From the NCBI RefSeq assembly GCF_027980145.1, contig NZ_JAMZNK010000055.1, forward strand, positions 1 to 32,690: 32,690 nucleotides of DNA, in the 5' to 3' direction. The notes under the pieces were generated by a model that worked only from the letters and a program-made list of their open reading frames with translations, did not search any database and was not told the DNA's origin. Shown here one piece after another: positions 27,016-32,690 of the stretch. The stretch comes from Flavobacterium azizsancarii. GTDB taxonomy: Bacteria > Bacteroidota > Bacteroidia > Flavobacteriales > Flavobacteriaceae. The translations under genes were made by a program, and so were the position numbers. The stretch's first letter is position 1; the number at the start of each line of letters is the position of its first letter.

Positions 27016-28773
27016 ATGAAGTTTTTAGGAAATGTAATTGCCACAGTTGTTGGTATTTTTGTATTTATTATGTTCTTCTTTTTTGGAATAATTCTTATCG
27101 GAGCTATTTTTGGAGGAGACAGTACTGTTTCAGTCAAAAGTGATTCTGTTATAGAATTAAATTTAAAACAAATTCAAAATGATTATGCGGGAAAATACAA
27201 AGATCCCTGGGTAACTGTTTTTTCAGACAAAAAAGGTATTGGCTTAACAGATGTGATCAATGCGATCGAAGCTGCAAAAACGGATGATAATATTAAAGGA
27301 ATTTCAATTCTAAACGATGAATCTTCTTTAGGATTGGCTCAATATAAAGATTTAAGAAATGCACTTGAAAGTTTCAAGAAATCAGGGAAATTTGTTTGGG
27401 CTTACGCCAATACTTATTCTCAAAAAGAGTATTATTTAAACTCTGTTGCTAATACAGTTTATATCAATCCGGCAGGTGATCTGGATTTTAAAGGACTTTC
27501 GTCTGAAGTAATGTTCTTTAAAGATTTTCAGGATAAATCCGGTATTCATATGGAAGTGATCCGTCACGGGAAATACAAAAGTGCGGTTGAACCATTTTTA
27601 GAAAACAAAATGAGTGATGCCAACAGGGAGCAGGTAACGGCTCTTTTAAATTCTATCTGGACAACGGTTTCTACTGACATTTCTAAAAGCAGAAATATTC
27701 CTCTTGATAAATTAAATGAAATTGCAAACGGTTTATTGGCAAGAACTCCTGAAATGGCAAAAGCACAACATTTAGTAGATATTATTGCTTATGAAGATGT
27801 TTACCACAATGCCATCAAAAAAGCATTAAAGGTAACTGGAGATGATGATTATAACAAAATTTCAATTTCAGATTATACCCAAAATAATATTACGACAGCT
27901 TTAACCAATTCAGCAACAGATCAAATTGCTATTATTTACGCTCAGGGCGAAATACAAAGCGGCGAAGGTGATGTTACCGTAATTGGCGAAGGTTCTATGC
28001 GTCGTTCGCTGCAGGAAGCCCGTAAAAATGAAGATGTAAAAGCGATTGTTCTTAGAATCGACAGTCCGGGCGGAAACGCTTTAACTTCGGACCTGATCTG
28101 GAGGGAAATCGAAATTACCAAAAAAGTAAAACCCGTTGTAGTTTCTATGGGTAATTATGCTGCATCAGGTGGTTATTATATTGCTTGTAATGCGAACAAA
28201 ATTTTTGCAGAAAGCAATACAATTACGGGTTCTATTGGTGTTTTTGGAATCTTGCCTAACTTTAGTCCTTTGGCAAATAAATTAGGAATTAATACTGAGC
28301 AGGTAAAAACACACGAAAACTCAGCAAATTACAGTCCGTTTGTTCCTGTTGATGAAAAATTTAAAGCTTTTACTCTAGAAGGAGTTGAACATATTTACAA
28401 CACTTTTGTAACGCATGTCGCAGAAGGTAGAAAAATGACTTTTGCTCAGGTTGATGCTATTGCACAAGGAAGGGTTTGGTCAGGAACTGAAGCTTTGAAG
28501 ATTGGTTTGGTAGATAAAATTGGCGGATTAAATGATGCTATTGCGGAAGCAGCTAAGATTGCTAAAGTAAAATCATACAGTACACAAAATTATCCTGAAT
28601 ACGAAAAAACTTTTAACGATATCCTTTCCGGATTGCCTTTTACACAATCGAAAGAAGCTTTTATAAAAGAAGAAATTGGCGAGGAGAATTATATGCTTAT
28701 TGAGCAGGTAAAAAGACTTCAAAAACAAAAAGGAGTTCAGGCGATACTTCCTTTTGGATTAAACATTAAATAA
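27016..28773 (+). CDS. sppA: Signal peptide peptidase SppA, 67-kDa type
   Basis: A 585-residue membrane-bound serine protease of the long SppA form (E. coli 618), with two tandem protease-like halves. It cleaves leftover signal peptides in the membrane. The N-terminal anchor spans about residues 7-30. The first half supplies the catalytic Lys188 in HGKYKSAVEPF. The second half supplies Ser384 in VSMGNYAASGGYYIAC; IDSPGGNALTSDLIWREI and NTITGSIGVFG are further conserved blocks. The Ser/Lys dyad is intact across halves as in E. coli. It precedes an alpha/beta hydrolase gene by 13 nt, so they form an operon. Confidence 0.95.
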   Translation: MKFLGNVIATVVGIFVFIMFFFFGIILIGAIFGGDSTVSVKSDSVIELNLKQIQNDYAGKYKDPWVTVFSDKKGIGLTDVINAIEAAKTDDNIKGISILNDESSLGLAQYKDLRNALESFKKSGKFVWAYANTYSQKEYYLNSVANTVYINPAGDLDFKGLSSEVMFFKDFQDKSGIHMEVIRHGKYKSAVEPFLENKMSDANREQVTALLNSIWTTVSTDISKSRNIPLDKLNEIANGLLARTPEMAKAQHLVDIIAYEDVYHNAIKKALKVTGDDDYNKISISDYTQNNITTALTNSATDQIAIIYAQGEIQSGEGDVTVIGEGSMRRSLQEARKNEDVKAIVLRIDSPGGNALTSDLIWREIEITKKVKPVVVSMGNYAASGGYYIACNANKIFAESNTITGSIGVFGILPNFSPLANKLGINTEQVKTHENSANYSPFVPVDEKFKAFTLEGVEHIYNTFVTHVAEGRKMTFAQVDAIAQGRVWSGTEALKIGLVDKIGGLNDAIAEAAKIAKVKSYSTQNYPEYEKTFNDILSGLPFTQSKEAFIKEEIGEENYMLIEQVKRLQKQKGVQAILPFGLNIK

Positions 28774-28786
28774 TTTTATTCTAGAA

Positions 28787-29734
28787 ATGAAAAAGATATT
28801 TGCTCTTGTTGCCTTTTTGTTTTTGAGTTTTGTAAACGCTCAGAATAAAAATGAAATCACGTTTAAAGAATCTCCTTTGATCTTAAAAATTAATATCGAT
28901 CAGATTTTTGGTACGTTAACTACCCCGGATTTAAAAACAAAATATCCGGTGGCATTAATAATTTCAGGATCAGGACCAACAGATCGAAATGGAAATAGTC
29001 CGATGATGAAAAACAATTCGTTGAAAATGTTGGCTGAAGCTCTGGCAAAAAACGGAATTGCATCTTTGCGATATGACAAAAGGGGAATTGGCGAAAGCAA
29101 AGCTTCTGCTGCTTCTGAACAAACGCTGGTATTCGAAAATTATACTCAAGATGCCAAAAGCTGGATTAATTTATTAAAACAGGACAAACGTTTCTCTGAG
29201 GTAATTGTAATTGGACATAGCGAAGGTTCATTAATAGGAATGATTGCCGGAGTAAAAGCAAACAAATTTATTTCTATTGCCGGCCCTGGAGAATCTGCTG
29301 ATAAATTGATTAAAGCGCAAATTGCTTCTAAATCTAATAAACAAATAGAGGAAATGACTTTCCCGATTATTGACAGTTTAAAAAGCGGTCACTATGCACA
29401 AAAAGTTAACCCAATGCTTAACTCTCTTTTCAGACCAAGCATTCAACCGTATTTAATCTCGTGGTTTAAATACAATCCGCAAGCAGAAATAAAAAGCTTA
29501 ACTATTCCTGTTTTAATTCTGCAAGGAAACAAGGATTTGCAAGTAACTGTTAAGGATGCAGAGCTTTTATCGCAAGCCAATAAAAATGCTGAACTTTTGA
29601 TTGTTGAAAATATGAATCATGTCATGAAAACAATCACAGGTGACAATCAGGCCAATATAGAAAGCTATAATAATGAGACTTTGCCTATCTCAGAAATCAT
29701 GACCAATAAGATTGTTTCTTTTATTAAAAAATAA
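28787..29734 (+). CDS. Secreted alpha/beta hydrolase
   Basis: A 315-residue hydrolase with a signal peptide (MKKIFALVAFLFLSFVNAQ). The fold opens with VALIISGSGPTDRNGNSP, where the oxyanion-type GSGPTDRNG loop is characteristic of this YbbA/FrsA-like group of serine hydrolases. Nucleophile Ser145 is in GHSEGS, acid Asp250 in GNKDLQV, and His278 in NMNHVM, so the triad is complete. The substrate is not known; homologues act on small esters or acyl groups. It lies 13 nt after sppA in the same operon and is followed by a terminator. Confidence 0.9.
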   Translation: MKKIFALVAFLFLSFVNAQNKNEITFKESPLILKINIDQIFGTLTTPDLKTKYPVALIISGSGPTDRNGNSPMMKNNSLKMLAEALAKNGIASLRYDKRGIGESKASAASEQTLVFENYTQDAKSWINLLKQDKRFSEVIVIGHSEGSLIGMIAGVKANKFISIAGPGESADKLIKAQIASKSNKQIEEMTFPIIDSLKSGHYAQKVNPMLNSLFRPSIQPYLISWFKYNPQAEIKSLTIPVLILQGNKDLQVTVKDAELLSQANKNAELLIVENMNHVMKTITGDNQANIESYNNETLPISEIMTNKIVSFIKK

Positions 29735-29753
29735 TCAAAATCATAAAATCATT

Positions 29754-29789
29754 AAAAATCCGTTTGAATCTATATTCAGACGGATTTTT
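29754..29789 (+). terminator. Terminator of the sppA operon
   Basis: A 15-bp stem (AAAAATCCGTTTGAA at 29754-29768; TTCAGACGGATTTTT at 29775-29789, one mismatch) with a 6-nt loop and TATTTTT tail. Confidence 0.88.
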
Positions 29790-29859
29790 ATTTTTAACAG
29801 ATTAAAGTATATTCTTATATTTTACAAAAACTTTATTAACGAACTCAGTCAAAAAAAAC

Positions 29860-29867
29860 TATTTTTG
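29860..29867 (+). promoter_or_regulatory. -7 promoter element of the AsmA-family gene
   Basis: TATTTTTG matches TAnnTTTG, 41 nt before the ATG at 29909. No -33 TTG stands out. Confidence 0.45.
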
Positions 29868-29908
29868 CACGGGTCAATTAGCAATTTCAAACACTCAAAA
29901 CTATTTAT

Positions 29909-32536
29909 ATGTTAAAGAAAATTTTAAAAATTACTGCCATTGTTCTCGTGGTGATTGTTGCCGCATTATTTGCCATTCCGTATTTCTTTAAAGATCAAAT
30001 AAAAGCTAAAATTGCTGATGCGATTAACGAAAGTGTTGATGCCAAAGTAAGTTTTGCAGATGCTGATTTAAGTTTGTTCAAGAACTTTCCTAACGCAACT
30101 GTTGGAATCAATAAACTGGTAATCATCAACAAAGCTCCTTTTGAAGGCGATACGTTGGTTTCGCTGGGCGAATTGAATTTGAAAATGAGCATTAAAGAAC
30201 TTTTTAAAGGAAAAGATGAACCTTTGAGCATTCAGGGGATAAGTTCTACTAACGGTTTGATTAATATCATTTTTAATCAAGACGGTGTTGGGAATTTTGA
30301 TATTGCTATAAAAGACAAGAAAGAGACAAAAAAAGATGATGCAAGTAAACCTCTTTCTTTAAAAATCCAGAGCTATAAAATCGAGAATTTCACTTTTAGA
30401 TATATTGATCAGCGTTCTAAAATAAAAATGGTTATTGATAGTTTAAACCACGAAGGAACTGGGGATTTTACAAATTCAAAATTAGATTTGACTACAAAGT
30501 CTACTGCTAAAGTTTCTTTGGACATGGATAAAATCAATTACATGAAAAATGTAAAACTGACTTTAGATGCTGTTTTAGGAATTGATTTAGAACAAAGTAA
30601 ATATACATTTAAAGAAAACAAGGCTTTAATTAACCAATTGCCTTTAGAATTTGATGGTTTTATTCAGATGGTTGATGCAGGTCAGATTTATGATTTGAAA
30701 TTCAAAACGCCAACTTCATCGTTTACAAACTTCTTAGGATTAATTCCTTCGGCATATGCTTCAGGATTAGATGGTGTAAAAACAACTGGCGATTTTACTG
30801 TTGCCGGTTTTGCAAAAGGACAACTGACAGATACTACGGTTCCTAAATTTAATATTGCAATTGCATCCAACAACGCTTCTTTTCAATATCCTAACTTACC
30901 AAAATCAGTTCAGAATATTGTAATCGATACAAAAATCATCAATGAAACAGGGATTCTAAATGATACTTATGTTAATTTAGACAAACTGTCTTTTAGAATT
31001 GATCAGGACGTTTTTAATGCTAAAGCAAACATTAAAAACATAACTGTAAATCCTTTTGTTGATGCGGCTTTAAAAGGAACTATAAATTTGGCTAATCTTT
31101 CAAAAGCATATCCAATTAAAATGGATAAACCTTTAGCTGGAATTTTGAAAGCTGATGTAACGACACAATTCGATATGGCATCTGTAGAAAAAAGCCAATA
31201 TCAAAACATTAAAAATGCCGGAACGATGAGTTTATCAGGATTTAAATATACTGATGAGAATAATAAATCAATGAATATTAGTACGGCTTTGGTAGAATTT
31301 AATCCGAGTACGATTAACCTGAAAAAGTTTGATGCTACAACCGGAAAAAGTGACCTGAGCATTAATGGCGTTTTAGAGAATTTCTATGGTTTTATGTTTA
31401 AAAAACAAGAACTGAGAGGAAACTTTAATATGAGTTCAAACCAGTTGGCGGTAGATGATTTTATGACTGCAGGTGAACCTGCTAAAACCGGAACTGCAAC
31501 TGAGAAAGAAGGAGAAACAAAAGCAACATCAGCAAAACCTGCTGAAGCAATGAAGATTCCAGCATTTTTAAATTGTACCATAAATGCAAAAGCAACTACG
31601 GTTTTATATGACAATTTGAAACTGAAAGATGTTTCAGGCAGATTGATTGTGAAGGATGAAAAAGCAACCTTAGAAAACTTTAAAACATCTATTTTTGGAG
31701 GAACAATTGGTTTAACAGGAACGGTTTCTACCAAAACAAAGGTTCCTACTTTTGACATGAATTTAGGTTTTAATCAAGTTGATATTGCGCAAACTTTTAC
31801 GCAATTGGACATGATGAAAAAAATTGCGCCAATTGCCGGAATCATCAATGGAAAATTAAATTCTACTATAAAATTAAACGGAAATCTTGATGCTAACGAA
31901 TTGACTCCGGATTTAAAATCTATCTCAGGGGATTTGATCGGGCAATTGCTTTCTACAACTGTGAATACTAAAAATTCAACTGTTTTAAATGCCTTAACTT
32001 CAAACATTAAGTTTATTGATATGAACAAGGTGAATCTGAATGATATTAAAGCTGCGTTGACTTTTGAAAACGGAAAAGTAAATGTAAAACCATTTGATAT
32101 TAAATATCAGGACATTAAAATTACTGTGGGCGGAACTCATGGTTTTGATCAAACAATGAATTACAACTTAAAATTAGATGTTCCTGCCAAATATTTAGGA
32201 ACTGAAGCTAATGCTTTTATTGCAAAAATGTCTCCGGCCGATGCTGCAAAACTGCAAAACATTCCGATAAACGCAATGATTACGGGTAACTTTTCTAATC
32301 CGAAAGTTTCTACAGATATGAAAACTGCCGTAACTGCTTTGACAACTCAATTAGTAAATCAGCAAAAAGACAAGCTTACGCAAAAAGGTACTTCGGCTCT
32401 TAATGATCTGATCAATAAGAATACAAAAGCAAAAGATACCACAAAAGCAGCTGAAACTGAAAAAGAACAGAAAACACAGGAAGTTACCAAAAAAGCAAGT
32501 GACTTAATAAATGGCTTGTTCAAGAAGAAAAACTAG
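29909..32536 (+). CDS. AsmA family protein
   Basis: An 875-residue envelope protein. Residues about 5-27 form an N-terminal membrane anchor (KITAIVLVVIVAALFAIPYFF). The N-terminal chorein-like region (VSFADADLSLFKNFPNATVGINKLVI) and the C-terminal AsmA_2-type region (LDMMKKIAPIAGIINGKLNSTIKLNGNLDANELTPDL, GLTGTVSTKTKVPTFDMNLG) are typical. A low-complexity Ala/Glu/Lys/Thr insert at about 525-550 separates core blocks, and the end (about 815-875) is Lys/Thr/Glu-rich. The family is thought to form periplasmic bridge-like lipid-transport proteins related to YhdP, TamB and YdbH. Alone in its transcript, with a strong terminator downstream. Substrate lipid not deducible. Confidence 0.92.
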   Translation: MLKKILKITAIVLVVIVAALFAIPYFFKDQIKAKIADAINESVDAKVSFADADLSLFKNFPNATVGINKLVIINKAPFEGDTLVSLGELNLKMSIKELFKGKDEPLSIQGISSTNGLINIIFNQDGVGNFDIAIKDKKETKKDDASKPLSLKIQSYKIENFTFRYIDQRSKIKMVIDSLNHEGTGDFTNSKLDLTTKSTAKVSLDMDKINYMKNVKLTLDAVLGIDLEQSKYTFKENKALINQLPLEFDGFIQMVDAGQIYDLKFKTPTSSFTNFLGLIPSAYASGLDGVKTTGDFTVAGFAKGQLTDTTVPKFNIAIASNNASFQYPNLPKSVQNIVIDTKIINETGILNDTYVNLDKLSFRIDQDVFNAKANIKNITVNPFVDAALKGTINLANLSKAYPIKMDKPLAGILKADVTTQFDMASVEKSQYQNIKNAGTMSLSGFKYTDENNKSMNISTALVEFNPSTINLKKFDATTGKSDLSINGVLENFYGFMFKKQELRGNFNMSSNQLAVDDFMTAGEPAKTGTATEKEGETKATSAKPAEAMKIPAFLNCTINAKATTVLYDNLKLKDVSGRLIVKDEKATLENFKTSIFGGTIGLTGTVSTKTKVPTFDMNLGFNQVDIAQTFTQLDMMKKIAPIAGIINGKLNSTIKLNGNLDANELTPDLKSISGDLIGQLLSTTVNTKNSTVLNALTSNIKFIDMNKVNLNDIKAALTFENGKVNVKPFDIKYQDIKITVGGTHGFDQTMNYNLKLDVPAKYLGTEANAFIAKMSPADAAKLQNIPINAMITGNFSNPKVSTDMKTAVTALTTQLVNQQKDKLTQKGTSALNDLINKNTKAKDTTKAAETEKEQKTQEVTKKASDLINGLFKKKN

Positions 32537-32633
32537 AACTGAACCAGAATAAAAAAAAAGAAGGCGTCTACTGTAATAGGAGGGCACTGAAAAACATCCC
32601 TTATTTTTGATCAGGTTTATTTTTTAGACAATA

Positions 32634-32680
32634 AAAAACGCTTATAACAGGATTTAAAAATATCCGTTATAAGCGTTTTT
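32634..32680 (+). terminator. Terminator downstream of the AsmA-family gene
   Basis: A perfect 15-bp stem (AAAAACGCTTATAAC at 32634-32648 and its complement at 32666-32680) with a 17-nt loop that holds its own small GGAT/ATCC stem. T-rich on both sides, so it could also serve a minus-strand gene beyond the window. Confidence 0.85.
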
Positions 32681-32690
32681 CGTTTTATAA

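Noticed and set aside
29995..32028. Minus-strand open frames within the AsmA-family gene
   Set aside because: They are hydrophobic-looking mirror frames of the AsmA coding sequence, with no promoter or family match.

Overview
The window looks like ordinary chromosome of a Flavobacterium-like member of the Bacteroidota. The evidence is: AT-rich DNA with very AT-rich spacers; several promoters of the Bacteroidota type (TTG/TTTG near -33 and TAnnTTTG near -7); almost no Shine-Dalgarno sequences; a large exoprotein with a type B sorting domain of the type IX secretion system (T9SS); a folK-deoxynucleoside kinase gene fusion; and intergenic repeats of kinds common in Flavobacterium genomes. No phage, integrase, transposase, rRNA or CRISPR array was seen.

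Layout. 111-953 (-): a secreted protein of unknown function. 1303-3358 (+): a tight three-gene unit of purT, a small cysteine-containing secreted protein (DUF6370-like) and a Crp/Fnr-type regulator. 3559-6703 (-): the glyoxylate shunt, aceB then aceA. Divergent from it at 6900-8381 (+) is a RamB/ScfR-like XRE regulator, with a perfect 14-bp palindrome in the shared promoter region. 8388-8747: a small unknown protein. 8748-9243: a repeat-rich spacer with a conserved-looking RNA element. 9244-10741: pirin and YceI-family genes, each preceded by the same palindrome at the same distance from its promoter. 10896-11756 (-): an AraC regulator. 11852-13161: a DUF983 protein and fabD. 13252-13757 (-): a RelE/ParE-type toxin-antitoxin pair.

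13917-16521 (-): a sugar aminotransferase, an NTF2-like secreted protein and galE, divergent from waaA (Kdo transferase, 16658-17887); together these suggest envelope polysaccharide and LPS work. 18235-18447: a tiny lipoprotein made almost entirely of a heptad repeat. 18567-18953 (-): a DUF1508 (YegP-like) protein. 19093-19265 (-): tRNA-Gly(GCC) and tRNA-Leu(UAA). 19414-22020 (-): mutS. 22179-23226: a DUF1573 protein and a TrmH/SpoU RNA methyltransferase. 23334-25520: a C-type lectin/Ig-like T9SS cargo protein. 25612-26745 (-): the folK-dNK fusion. 27016-29734: sppA and a secreted alpha/beta hydrolase. 29909-32536: an AsmA-family protein.

The most distinctive signals are regulatory or structural. 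They are the paired pirin/yceI operators, the aceBA-regulator intergenic palindrome, and a varied set of intergenic palindromes and short-period (about 9-11 bp) degenerate repeats that differ in sequence from spacer to spacer but share a common architecture. I did not find a gene cluster that I would call a new defence or biosynthetic system.
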